Below are positions 26,442 through 34,441 of a DNA stretch of 49,954 nt, piece after piece. Each line of letters begins with the position of its first letter. Within the stretch, counting starts at the first letter, position 1. The DNA is from UBA8337 sp965662725. Lineage in GTDB: Bacteria; Pseudomonadota; Alphaproteobacteria; RS24. Below the pieces are notes generated by a model, which was not told where the DNA came from, ran no database searches, and saw nothing but the letters and a program-made list of their open reading frames with translations. The stretch is from positions 1 to 49,954 of the forward strand of contig CBFIIT010000008.1 in the NCBI GenBank assembly GCA_965662725.1, read 5' to 3'. The translations under genes were made by a program, and so were the position numbers.

Positions 26442-27206
26442 ATGTCACAAACACCCGATGCAGACGCGCCGCAAGACAAAAAACAACAAGCCGGAAAAAC
26501 ACGCTGGCTGGTGGCCGCTATTTTTGCCGCTTTGGTCATCGGTTTTTTCGCCTTTGACCTTGATAGCCAAATTAGTTTTGAGGGGCTGGCGGCTAATGAA
26601 GCGGCGCTCAAACAAGCGGTTGCGGAGAATTTTCTGCTCACGGTTTTGGCCTATATGGCGGTTTATATTGCCGCCGTTGCTTTGTCTTTGCCGGGCGCGG
26701 TATGGCTCAGCCTGGCCGGTGGCTTGATGTTTGGCACGGTGCAAGGCGGGATGATTATCGTCACCGCTGCCAGTCTCGGGGCATGCGGGCTTTTTGTGGC
26801 GGCGCGTTATGTGGTCGGCGATATGTTGCGCGCCAAGGCCGGACCGGCCTTGGCCAAATTTGAAGCCTCCTTCAATCGCGACGCGATGTCTTATATGTTA
26901 ATCTTGCGGCTGCTGCCGATATTTCCGTTTTTCATTGTCAATCTGGGCGCCGCTTTGGTTGGGGTCAGGTTTTCGGTTTTTGCCGTCACCACATTTTTCG
27001 GCATTATGCCGGGCAGTTTTGTTTTTGCCTCTATCGGCAATGGCATTTCAGTTCTTTTGCAAGCCGGTGAACGGCCCGATTTGAGCGTTATGAGCAGCCC
27101 TGAAATTATCTTGCCGCTGCTCGCCCTTGCGCTATTGTCGGCACTGCCGATTATATGGCGACGCCTTCAAAATAGAGGGCAAGAAAATACAGGAGATGGC
27201 GCATAA
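26442..27206 (+). CDS. TVP38/TMEM64 family (VTT/DedA-like) membrane protein
   Basis: A 254-residue inner-membrane protein. After a polar N-terminus there is a TM segment at about 24-44 (WLVAAIFAALVIGFFAFDL), then the VTT domain with re-entrant helices: FLLTVLAYMAVYIAAVALSL, PGAVWLSLAGGLMFGTVQGG, the conserved ILRLLPIFPFFIVNLGAALVG, and FFGIMPGSFVFASIGNG. Related VTT/DedA proteins have been tied to lipid flipping and membrane homeostasis; no activity is shown for this one. The TAA stop overlaps the ATG of the flavoprotein gene (TAATG), a pairing seen in many bacteria, which suggests a joint membrane redox function (inference). Confidence 0.88.
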   Translation: MSQTPDADAPQDKKQQAGKTRWLVAAIFAALVIGFFAFDLDSQISFEGLAANEAALKQAVAENFLLTVLAYMAVYIAAVALSLPGAVWLSLAGGLMFGTVQGGMIIVTAASLGACGLFVAARYVVGDMLRAKAGPALAKFEASFNRDAMSYMLILRLLPIFPFFIVNLGAALVGVRFSVFAVTTFFGIMPGSFVFASIGNGISVLLQAGERPDLSVMSSPEIILPLLALALLSALPIIWRRLQNRGQENTGDGA

Positions 27207-28645
27207 TGAGCGGCACAATTAAAACCGATATTTGTGTCATTGGCGGCGGCTCGGGCGGCTTGTCAGTGGCGGCGGGCGCAGCGCAAATGGGCGCGCGCGT
27301 GGTGCTCGTAGAAGGCCATAAAATGGGTGGCGATTGCCTGAATTATGGCTGTGTCCCGTCAAAGGCTTTATTGGCCGCCGCCGACCGCGCTTTTGCCGGT
27401 CTCAGCAATAAGGCTTTCGGCATTGCGGCGTCGCGTCCGAAAGTCGACTTCGCCGCGGTGATGGCGCATGTGCGCGAAACCATTGAGGCGATTGAACCGG
27501 TCGATAGCGTCGAACGCTTTGCCGGTCTGGGCGTGCAGGTCATTGAAGAAACCGGCAAATTTATCGACCGCAAGACACTGAAAGCAGGCAAATATACCAT
27601 CACCGCCAAGCGCTTTGTCATTGCTACCGGTTCGCAAGCCGCCATACCTGATATTCGCGGGCTCAAATCAGTGCCCTATCTGACCAATGAAACGATATTT
27701 TCTCTCACCCGCCAGCCCAAACATTTACTGGTATTGGGCGGCGGACCGATTGGCGCGGAAATGGCGCAGGCATTTCGGCGATTGGGCAGTGAGGTAACGG
27801 TTTTGGAAGCGGCGCATTTATTAAGCCGCGAAGACGAAGAATTATCTGCGCATGTAAAACGTCAATTATTGGAAGATGGTGTCAATTTGCGCGAAGCAGT
27901 GCGCATTGATGCCGTGTCGGCCAGCGGCAAGGGCGCGCGCGCCAAAATCACCGTCAGCCTGCAAAGCGGTGAAAAAATCAGCGGCGATAATTTATTGGTC
28001 GCTGCTGGCCGCAAACCGAATATTGCCTCATTGGATGCGCCCAAAGCCGGCGTTACGCTAAGCGAGGGCGCGCATCCGCATATTGTGGTCGATAAGCGTT
28101 TACGCACGAAGAACCGCAAAATTTTTGCCATTGGTGATGTTAATGGCGGGCCGCAATTCACCCATGCGGCGGGCTATCAAGCGGGGCTTATTATTCGCAA
28201 TATTTTGTTTTTCTTGCCTGCCAAGGTCAATAATACGGCACTGCCACGGGTCACTTATACCAATCCGGAATTGGCATCTGTGGGTTTGAGCGAAGCCGAA
28301 GCGCGGGCGCAATTTGCCGCGATAAAAGTGCTGCGCTGGCATTTTGATGAAAATGACAGAGCCCGTGCCGAGCGTGATATGCGCGGCATGGTGAAAGTCA
28401 TCACCACAAGAAATGGTCGTATTTTGGGCGCCTCCATCGTTGGTAAGGGCGGTGGTGATTTACTGGCGCCATGGACCATGGCATTGGCGCAAGGTCTGCC
28501 AATATCAGCCATGGCCGGGGTCATCGCACCCTATCCGACACGTGGCGAAGCCTCCAAACGCGCGGCCGGTGACTATTACACGCCGACCTTATTCGGTCCA
28601 CGGACCCGAAAAATTGTCGGCTTTTTAGCTTTCTTCCGCCGCTAA
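27206..28645 (+). CDS. MerA-like pyridine nucleotide-disulfide oxidoreductase
   Basis: A 479-residue two-dinucleotide-domain flavoprotein. The FAD motif GGGSGG is at 13-18, the redox-active disulfide is C44/C49 in GGDCLNYGCVPSKALL, the NAD(P) motif is GGGPIGAEMA, and the second FAD motif is AIGDVNGG. At the C-terminus, where dihydrolipoamide dehydrogenases have the catalytic His of HPT..E, this protein has IAPYPTRGE, so a tyrosine occupies that position as in mercuric reductases. It lacks the N-terminal metal-binding domain and the C-terminal vicinal cysteines of MerA, so mercury reduction is unlikely. The substrate is unknown. It is translationally coupled to the TVP38 gene. Confidence 0.88.
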   Translation: MSGTIKTDICVIGGGSGGLSVAAGAAQMGARVVLVEGHKMGGDCLNYGCVPSKALLAAADRAFAGLSNKAFGIAASRPKVDFAAVMAHVRETIEAIEPVDSVERFAGLGVQVIEETGKFIDRKTLKAGKYTITAKRFVIATGSQAAIPDIRGLKSVPYLTNETIFSLTRQPKHLLVLGGGPIGAEMAQAFRRLGSEVTVLEAAHLLSREDEELSAHVKRQLLEDGVNLREAVRIDAVSASGKGARAKITVSLQSGEKISGDNLLVAAGRKPNIASLDAPKAGVTLSEGAHPHIVVDKRLRTKNRKIFAIGDVNGGPQFTHAAGYQAGLIIRNILFFLPAKVNNTALPRVTYTNPELASVGLSEAEARAQFAAIKVLRWHFDENDRARAERDMRGMVKVITTRNGRILGASIVGKGGGDLLAPWTMALAQGLPISAMAGVIAPYPTRGEASKRAAGDYYTPTLFGPRTRKIVGFLAFFRR

Positions 28646-28651
28646 GCTTCG

Positions 28652-28666
28652 TTAACCTTTTATTAA
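28652..28666 (+). promoter_or_regulatory. CtrA-type box TTAA-N7-TTAA upstream of the sensor kinase gene
   Basis: The sequence TTAACCTTTTATTAA is a full match to the alphaproteobacterial CtrA consensus TTAA-N7-TTAA and shares the preferred TTAACC start. It lies 22 bases before the ATG at 28689, in the only intergenic stretch between the flavoprotein and the kinase gene. Three AAGCTT hexamers surround it (28644, 28665, 28679), and CTAAGCTT (28642-28649) and AAGCTTAG (28679-28686) form an inverted repeat around the box. Confidence 0.45.
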
Positions 28667-28688
28667 GCTTTTTTCGTAAAGCTTAGTG

Positions 28689-30137
28689 ATGGGTGTTTTG
28701 CGTATGATAGAAAAGTCTCGCCATGCAGTGCGTCTGCCGACTTTGCCGCGGCACGTCATTCTGCTCGCAATCGGCCTTTTTTCTGCCTGCCTGATTTTTT
28801 TCATGCCGTTTATTTATGCCGAATGGCTGAACCGCAATATGGCGGAGACCCATGGTTTGGCCGAGATTATGGCCAAAACGGCGCCAATGCAGAGCGATAT
28901 GGATTGGCAAGCCATGCGCGAAAGCCGTTCTTTGCGGATGTCGGGCATTGATATCAGAAAGCCCGGTGCGACTGAGGGCACGCTGATTTGGTTGGTGGCC
29001 AAGCCGCAGCCCGGCGCGATAAGCCGAACCATTGATTTGACACAAACCGGATTATTGGACGGCGTACGCACTTTATTATGGCTATTGGTCACCCCCTCGG
29101 AAACGCAATTTGCCATTTACAATGCTTCCATGGATGCCTCGCATGAGATACGCGCTATTGCCACAGTCGGTGTGTGGCACGAATATATGCTCGGCATTTA
29201 TACGCGTATTTTTATCGCCTTTCTCGGCAGCAGCATTTTATTTACCATTTTCTTCAGCGCTTTCTTTCGCCGTTTAATGCTGGAATCTCTGGATGATTTA
29301 TTTGTCCGTCTCTATGGCAGTGCCGCCATGGGCGCGGTGGATGCTGATGATACGCAATCGCTGCTCGCTTCATTGGATGCGTTTCAAGACCGTATGCGGC
29401 TGCATATTGACGAGCAAGCGCGGTTGGCTGCTTTGGGGGCAGGGGCCAGTTTTTTGGCGCATGATATTCGAAATTTATTGGCCAGCCTGCAATTAAATGC
29501 TGAGCAATTAATGTCCTTGCCGGGCGAAAAAGAACAACGCATCGGCAAAAGACTGTCAACGGCCATTGAACAAAGCCTGTCATTGGTGGAATGGGCGGCG
29601 CTTTATACCAGTGATAAGCGCGAAAATTTGGATGTGCAGCGACAAAAATTGCGGCCGATTATATCCGATGCGCTTAATTTTGTGCGCTTGCATGACCCGC
29701 GCCGTCGCGTGCAATTGGTCAATGATTGTCTGGCCAATGTCGATGTGGTGGCCGAACGCACATTGATGTTTCGTATTCTCTACAATCTCGCGCTAAACGC
29801 ATTGCAGGCGATGAAGGGGCAAGAAGAAATGCGGCAAATCCGTATTCGCGCCTCTAGCGATGATGAAGGGTGTCTCATAAGGGTTAGTGATACCGGCCCC
29901 GGCCTACCCAATGCCGAGCGGGGTAATTTATTGATGCCGCATATGGGTGGCGCGCGCCAGCCCGACAGCACTGGCTTGGGACTAAAAATCGTCACTGATT
30001 TGGTGAGCTGGCATGGCGGTCGATTGGATATTATCCATAGCGATGGGCATGGCACGCAATTTCAAATCAGCTTGCCGCATAAGACGCCGGGTGCGCCGCG
30101 CGATGAAACGACGGTTGAGCATACCACGGCTTCTTGA
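28689..30137 (+). CDS. Orphan membrane sensor histidine kinase
   Basis: About 482 residues from ATG 28689 (GTG 28686 and ATG 28704 are alternatives). Two TM segments (about 24-45, HVILLAIGLFSACLIFFMPF; and about 175-200, RIFIAFLGSSILFTIFFSAFF) enclose a periplasmic sensor region of about 130 residues with no domain I recognise. The phosphoacceptor is H258 in FLAHDIRNLLASL, a divergent H-box with HD in place of HE. The ATPase domain has the N-box (NLALNALQAMKG), DTGPGLP and GLGLKIV. No response regulator is adjacent. The gene has a CtrA-type box upstream, so cell-cycle control is possible. Confidence 0.87.
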   Translation: MGVLRMIEKSRHAVRLPTLPRHVILLAIGLFSACLIFFMPFIYAEWLNRNMAETHGLAEIMAKTAPMQSDMDWQAMRESRSLRMSGIDIRKPGATEGTLIWLVAKPQPGAISRTIDLTQTGLLDGVRTLLWLLVTPSETQFAIYNASMDASHEIRAIATVGVWHEYMLGIYTRIFIAFLGSSILFTIFFSAFFRRLMLESLDDLFVRLYGSAAMGAVDADDTQSLLASLDAFQDRMRLHIDEQARLAALGAGASFLAHDIRNLLASLQLNAEQLMSLPGEKEQRIGKRLSTAIEQSLSLVEWAALYTSDKRENLDVQRQKLRPIISDALNFVRLHDPRRRVQLVNDCLANVDVVAERTLMFRILYNLALNALQAMKGQEEMRQIRIRASSDDEGCLIRVSDTGPGLPNAERGNLLMPHMGGARQPDSTGLGLKIVTDLVSWHGGRLDIIHSDGHGTQFQISLPHKTPGAPRDETTVEHTTAS

Positions 30138-30221
30138 CCGCGTGTCTTAGCGCCGCTAGCGTCGCGGAATAATTTTTCGCAACCGCGTGAGATGCATTGG
30201 CCTATTCGCGAGCTGGATCTA

Positions 30222-30256
30222 AGCGATATGTAAAAGCGATATATGGAGAGCGATAT
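30222..30256 (+). repeat. Three short direct repeats AGCGATAT before the P1 peptidase start
   Basis: AGCGATAT occurs at 30222-30229, 30235-30242 and 30249-30256, with periods of 13 and 14 bases. The last copy overlaps the chosen ATG (30255), and ATG triplets lie next to the others. It may be a regulator-binding array or the trace of a local duplication that multiplied start-codon-like sequences. Confidence 0.6.
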
Positions 30257-31280
30257 GACGCCAGGAGCCAAAAATCTGATAACCGATATTGACGGCCTTA
30301 AAATCGGTCATGCGATTGACGAAGCTGCGCGCACCGGCGTCAGTGTTATCGTGCCCGATGCGCCGGCGGTGATTGCCGCCAATATTGCCGGTGGTGGGCC
30401 GGGCACGCGCGAAACTGATGCGCTGAAACCGAACACTTTGGTTGAGAAAGCCGATGCGGTGGTTTTGTCCGGCGGCTCGGTTTATGGGCTGGATGCAGCG
30501 TCCGGTGTCACCGCCGCTATGGGGGCACAAGGGCGCGGTTATCCGACCGGCGCACCGCAGCCTTCGCCGATTGTGCCGGCGGCGATTTTATTTGATGTCG
30601 GCAATGGCGGCGATAAAGCATGGGGGCCGACCCCGCCTTATCATGCGCTGGGCCAAGCCGCTTATGGCGCGCTGGCGGATGAGTTTAGCCTCGGCAATCA
30701 AGGAGCCGGTTATGGCGCGCAGGCCGGGCAATTAAAAGGCGGTCTCGGCAGTGCCTCAGTAGCGATAAACGGCAATGCGAAAGCCGGCGCGCTGATCGCC
30801 GTCAACCCGCTCGGCTCGCTCACCGATGCGCGTGGTCGGTTTTGGGCGCAGCCCATGGCACTCGAGCATAAGGGCGCGCTTGAATTCGGCTTGCCGGCAC
30901 TTGCCACGCAAATGGCCGATATGACGGGCCACCCCATGCACGGCTCAAAACTTGCGGCAGCGTTTCAAAATACCAGTATTGGTGTGGTCGCTGTGGCTGC
31001 CGATTTAACTGTCGCCGAAGCGGAGCGGGTGGCGATTATGGCGCAAGATGGCTTGGCTCGCGCCATTCGTCCTATCCATACGCCATTTGACGGCGATGCG
31101 ATTTTCGTGCTCGCCATGGGAACGGAGAAATTATCCGTCCATGATGAGCAGCGTCCTTTGGCTTTGGCTGAGCTTGGCGCTTTGGCGGCGGATTGTGTGT
31201 CGCGAGCGGCGGCGCGGGCGGTGTTTGAGGCGGAGACACTGGGCGATATGGTCAGCTATCGCGATCGTTTTCAGCAATAA
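30255..31280 (+). CDS. P1 family (DmpA/NylC-like) self-processing peptidase
   Basis: About 341 residues from ATG 30255 (GGAG six bases upstream; ATG 30243 is an in-frame alternative). Family P1 blocks are LTDIDGLKIGHA-like (here ITDIDGLKIGHA), GGGPGTRETDAL, VLSGGSVYGLDAASGV and a glycine-rich GNQGAGYGAQAGQLKGGLGS. The C-terminal RPIHTPFDGDAIF resembles the NylC-type processing region, where a chain break creates an N-terminal Thr/Ser nucleophile; I could not fix the cleavage site with certainty. Members cleave N-terminal residues or amide-linked oligomers. The usual N-terminal Ntn-like alpha-beta sandwich is inferred. It follows the kinase gene on the same strand but with a 117-base gap. Confidence 0.86.
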   Translation: MTPGAKNLITDIDGLKIGHAIDEAARTGVSVIVPDAPAVIAANIAGGGPGTRETDALKPNTLVEKADAVVLSGGSVYGLDAASGVTAAMGAQGRGYPTGAPQPSPIVPAAILFDVGNGGDKAWGPTPPYHALGQAAYGALADEFSLGNQGAGYGAQAGQLKGGLGSASVAINGNAKAGALIAVNPLGSLTDARGRFWAQPMALEHKGALEFGLPALATQMADMTGHPMHGSKLAAAFQNTSIGVVAVAADLTVAEAERVAIMAQDGLARAIRPIHTPFDGDAIFVLAMGTEKLSVHDEQRPLALAELGALAADCVSRAAARAVFEAETLGDMVSYRDRFQQ

Positions 31281-31291
31281 TCAATCTTTTC

Positions 31292-31320
31292 TTGCAATCG
31301 GGCGGGTCTGCCCTTACAAA
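31292..31320 (+). promoter_or_regulatory. Candidate sigma-70 promoter of the tRNA-Arg gene
   Basis: TTGCAA (31292-31297) and TACAAA (31315-31320) are separated by exactly 17 bases and lie 10 bases before the mature tRNA 5' end, giving a very short leader. A GGGC...GCCC mini-dyad occupies the spacer. Confidence 0.6.
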
Positions 31321-31330
31321 CCTGTGCGAC

Positions 31331-31407
31331 GCACCGGTAGCTCAGCTGGATAGAGCACTTGACTACGAATCAAGGGGTCGGGAGTTCGAATCTTCCCCGG
31401 TGCGCCA
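31331..31407 (+). tRNA. tRNA-Arg (anticodon ACG)
   Basis: A complete cloverleaf with encoded CCA. The acceptor arms GCACCGG and CCGGTGC pair fully, the D-stem is GCTC/GAGC, the anticodon stem is CTTGA/TCAAG with loop CTACGAA (anticodon ACG, read as ICG after deamination), and the T-arm is GGGAG-TTCGAAT-CTTCC with one G-U pair. It reads CGU/CGC/CGA codons. A tRNA-3' end is a classical integration site, but I found no integrase or repeated copy of the end in the window. Confidence 0.97.
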
Positions 31408-31495
31408 TTTCCAAGTTCCTTATGATTTTGATGCTTCAGGCAAGCTTGTCGGCACGACACGGCTTTGCTAGCCTGCGCGTTGAGGGGTGGAAATC

Positions 31496-32995
31496 ATGAA
31501 AAAAATATTTGCGGCTTTAATGTTTGGCGCGGTTTTGGCTTCGTGCCAAATCGGCCCGTCCTATGAGATGGTGATTAATCATGGGCGCGTGATTGACCCG
31601 CTAACCGGCCTTGATGCGGTGCGCCATATCGGCATTAAGGACGGTAAGATTGCCCGCATCAGCACGCAGCCCTTGCGGGGCACTGAGATGATTGATGCGC
31701 GTGGTCTCATCGTCGCCCCCGGCTTCATCGATTATCACTGGCATTGTCCGGCGCAGGCTTGTTATGAAATCGGCCTGAAAGACGGATTGACTTCGGCAAT
31801 GGATTTGGAGTTTGGCGCTTTGGGCAGCCAAATCGATGGCTGGTATGCGGCGCGCGAAAATGCAGCAAAGATAAATTTCGGCACGTCGGCCAGCGTTGAG
31901 TTGGCGCGTGCGGCAGTGCTTGACGGCAATATCGCGCAAGATGCGTTAACCGCTTATATCAGCCGTGGCGGCGGTCAAAAATGGGCGGCGCATGCGGCCA
32001 ATGCAACTGAACAAAAAGCCATATTGGCTGATATGGAAGCGGGCTTGAAAGCCGGTGCCATCGGTATCGGCATCACGCTTGGCTATATGCCGGCCATCAG
32101 CGCGGCGGAAGTTTATGAGATGCAAAAATTGGCTGCCCAATATGGGCGCCAAGCTTGTGTGCATTTGCGCCATACGCCGGGCCATGCGACTGATGAGATT
32201 ACCGGCGCGCAAGAAATTCTGGCCAATGCGGCGGCTTTAAAAGCGCCTGTGTGTATCAATCATTTCAATAATGCCGGTTGGCGCAGCGTGCAGAAATTAT
32301 TGGTCGGTTTGCGCGCGCAAGGGATAAATGCATGGGGCGATATTTATCCCTATATTGCCGGTTCGACTTCCATCAATGCGGTGTTTTTCAAGCCGGAAAT
32401 CTTTGAAGATGAATTGGGTTGGAAATATGAAGAGCGGTTATTTGACCCGTCGCAAAACAAGTTTTTAACCAAGGCGGAGTATTTGCAACTGGTTGAAACC
32501 GATCCGGTGCGCGCGGTCATTGTTTATAAATCGCCGCCTGAAGATATTGTCGAATGGCTGCAATTGGACGGTGTGTCTATCGGCAGTGACGGGATGCCGG
32601 TTTTCGGCGCTTGGGACAAGCACCATCAGGCTTTACCGAACACCCATCCGCGCCGCGCCGGTACGCGCGCGCGTAGCCTGCGACTGGCGCGCGAAAATGA
32701 GCTGGATATGGTTAAGCTGGTCGCCGCTCTGTCGACCAATGCGGCGGTTTATCTCGGCAATATGGGGCTTGAGGCAATGCAAAAGCGCGGTCGCATCCAG
32801 CCCGGCATGATTGCCGACATCACTATTTTTAACCCCGAAACGGTGACTGATAATGCCAGCTATCAAGATGGTTTGCAGACCAGCAGCGGCATTGAGCATG
32901 TGTTGGTCAATGGGCAAGCAGCTTTGCGCGATGGCGTTCTCACCGATGCCCAGGCCGGTCAGCCTTTGCGCTTTAGCCGGAAAAAAGGAAACTGA
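31496..32995 (+). CDS. Lipoprotein amidohydrolase, N-acyl-D-amino-acid deacylase-like
   Basis: A 499-residue protein from ATG 31496 (GGGG nine bases upstream). It begins MKKIFAALMFGAVLASC: a lipoprotein signal with lipobox LASC, C17 being the lipidated residue. The rest is a composite-barrel amidohydrolase: VINHGRVIDPLTGLDAVRHI (beta sandwich), the metal motif APGFIDYHWHC (HxH), GLTSAMDLEFGALG, HLRHTPGH, and the C-terminal GRIQPGMIADITIF. This most resembles N-acyl-D-amino-acid (D-Glu) deacylases. Being anchored on the periplasmic side is unusual for that group. It opens the six-gene row ending at 37448. Confidence 0.87.
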   Translation: MKKIFAALMFGAVLASCQIGPSYEMVINHGRVIDPLTGLDAVRHIGIKDGKIARISTQPLRGTEMIDARGLIVAPGFIDYHWHCPAQACYEIGLKDGLTSAMDLEFGALGSQIDGWYAARENAAKINFGTSASVELARAAVLDGNIAQDALTAYISRGGGQKWAAHAANATEQKAILADMEAGLKAGAIGIGITLGYMPAISAAEVYEMQKLAAQYGRQACVHLRHTPGHATDEITGAQEILANAAALKAPVCINHFNNAGWRSVQKLLVGLRAQGINAWGDIYPYIAGSTSINAVFFKPEIFEDELGWKYEERLFDPSQNKFLTKAEYLQLVETDPVRAVIVYKSPPEDIVEWLQLDGVSIGSDGMPVFGAWDKHHQALPNTHPRRAGTRARSLRLARENELDMVKLVAALSTNAAVYLGNMGLEAMQKRGRIQPGMIADITIFNPETVTDNASYQDGLQTSSGIEHVLVNGQAALRDGVLTDAQAGQPLRFSRKKGN

Positions 32996-32998
32996 ATA

Positions 32999-33898
32999 AT
33001 GTCTTTTTGGAATGATATGGACTGGGTGCTGCCACTGCGAACCCCTTTTTTTGATGTATTTTTTGAATTGATAACACTGGCCGGTTACCCGTTATTTTTG
33101 ATTTTATTTTTATGTTTCGGCTATTTTGCGTTCGGCTCGAAACGGTTTTTTCATACCGCCATGTTGTTGATGGCCGCCGGCCTGGCCAATAGCTGGTTGA
33201 AAGATTTCGGACAAGACCCGCGCCCTGACGCGCTTTATGCGCTGGATGGGCGGGTCGGCGACAGCTATGGCTGGCCCAGCGGTCATATGCAAATTGCCAT
33301 CGTTTTATGGGGCTATCTGGCCTACACTATGCGGCAAAATTGGGCCCTTTGGGCAGCGGCTATTTTCATTATTTTGCAAGGTTTCTCGCGGCTTTATTTG
33401 GGCGTGCATGATATTGGCGATGTCACGGCAGGATTTATTTTCGGCCTCTTATGCCTCGCCGCTTATATCAGTGTCGAGCGTCATCCGGTCGCTGCACCGC
33501 GCATTGCCGCCATGCCGTTTTCGCAAATCCTCGCCGGTTTTATTGTCATGCAACTGATTTATGTGGCGCTTTATCCGACGCATGAAGGACATGGCGCACC
33601 CTATTGGTTTATCGGTCTGACAAGCGGTTGGCTGCTGGGCCGCTATGCGCGTGGCCATGAAGAAGTTCATTTACCGGGGCCTTTGGTCGCCCGTTTGGCC
33701 GCCGCTTCCTTTTTGACCGCGATAAGTTTTGTTTTGATGCTTGTGACGACGCGACTGCCCGATGCTTTCGGCTTTCAGGCGGCTTTTGCCAATGCGATGG
33801 CTGATTATGCTTTTGGCGTCGTTTTCGGTCTTGCCATTATCGGCGCACTGCCTTGGCTGGTCGCCAAGGCCACTCATATTATGGCACGGGAGGGATAA
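32999..33898 (+). CDS. PAP2 superfamily membrane phosphatase
   Basis: A 299-residue multi-pass membrane protein with the three PAP2 motifs: KDFGQDPRP (motif 1, about 64-72), PSGHMQ (motif 2) and SRLYLGVHDIGDV (motif 3). The order and spacing are those of lipid phosphatases such as undecaprenyl-pyrophosphate or phosphatidate phosphatases, with the active site facing the periplasm. The C-terminal third adds further TM segments beyond the PAP2 core. It starts three bases after the amidohydrolase stop and ends flush with the hotdog gene. Confidence 0.9.
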   Translation: MSFWNDMDWVLPLRTPFFDVFFELITLAGYPLFLILFLCFGYFAFGSKRFFHTAMLLMAAGLANSWLKDFGQDPRPDALYALDGRVGDSYGWPSGHMQIAIVLWGYLAYTMRQNWALWAAAIFIILQGFSRLYLGVHDIGDVTAGFIFGLLCLAAYISVERHPVAAPRIAAMPFSQILAGFIVMQLIYVALYPTHEGHGAPYWFIGLTSGWLLGRYARGHEEVHLPGPLVARLAAASFLTAISFVLMLVTTRLPDAFGFQAAFANAMADYAFGVVFGLAIIGALPWLVAKATHIMAREG

Positions 33899-34348
33899 AT
33901 GGATTTACAGAAAATGGCGGCGAAAACCCGCGAGAATTTCAGCATTTATCGCAATGCCGGTCTGGAAATTTTACAGGCTGATGAGATATTTAAAGTGAAA
34001 GTGGTGCTGGGGCCTGAAACCGAGAACCATGTGAAAATGATGCATGCGGCCTATTTATTTGCCGGTGGGGAATTTCTTGGCGGCTTGGTGCCGATGCGCC
34101 ATTTGGCCAAGCCGGAGATTTTTCAGCCCGTGGTGCGCGATTTGAAAATTGAGTTTAAAGCGCCGGCCATGAGTTCGATAACAGCGGAGACAATTTTCAC
34201 GCAAAGCCAAGCCGATGCGATGAATGCCGCATTGGACAAGGATGGGCGTTTTGATTTCACCCTTATTGCTGACATTAAGGATGAAAACCAAACCTTGGTC
34301 GCTCAAACCACGGCCAATTATGCAATCCGTAATTTTCTCGGCAAATAA
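33899..34348 (+). CDS. Hotdog-fold protein, DUF4442/YiiD-like thioesterase
   Basis: A 149-residue protein. The helix-strand pattern (MMHAAYLFAGGEFLGGL as central hotdog helix, VVRDLKIEFKAPAMSSITAE as the following strands, and TLIADIKDENQTLVAQTTANYAI near the end) is that of small acyl-CoA or acyl-ACP thioesterase-like proteins with DUF4442-type topology. The ATG directly abuts the PAP2 stop, so translation is coupled. The substrate is unknown; a role in acyl-lipid handling fits the neighbouring lipid phosphatase (inference). Confidence 0.75.
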   Translation: MDLQKMAAKTRENFSIYRNAGLEILQADEIFKVKVVLGPETENHVKMMHAAYLFAGGEFLGGLVPMRHLAKPEIFQPVVRDLKIEFKAPAMSSITAETIFTQSQADAMNAALDKDGRFDFTLIADIKDENQTLVAQTTANYAIRNFLGK

Positions 34349-34385
34349 GCCGCGGCTTTATGGCCGGCTTTGCCGCTCGCGGCTT
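34347..34385 (+). terminator. GC-rich hairpin between the hotdog and flavoprotein genes
   Basis: AAGCCGCG (34347-34354) pairs with CGCGGCTT (34378-34385), with a further GCCGGC element in the loop. It overlaps the hotdog stop codon. There is no T-run after it, so it may be a weak terminator, attenuator or mRNA-stability element rather than a full stop. Confidence 0.35.
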
Positions 34386-34441
34386 AAAGCTTGCCAAGCG
34401 CCGCATGCGATTATAGCCTTTTCGTGAATGAGGAAAGGCCG

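Noticed and set aside
27206..28645. Mercuric reductase or dihydrolipoamide dehydrogenase assignment
   Set aside because: It lacks MerA metal-binding cysteines and the lipoamide-type catalytic His; no mer or 2-oxoacid dehydrogenase genes are adjacent.
31331..31407. tRNA-Arg as an integration site for a genomic island
   Set aside because: No integrase gene, no repeated copy of the tRNA 3' end and no clear composition break downstream were seen.
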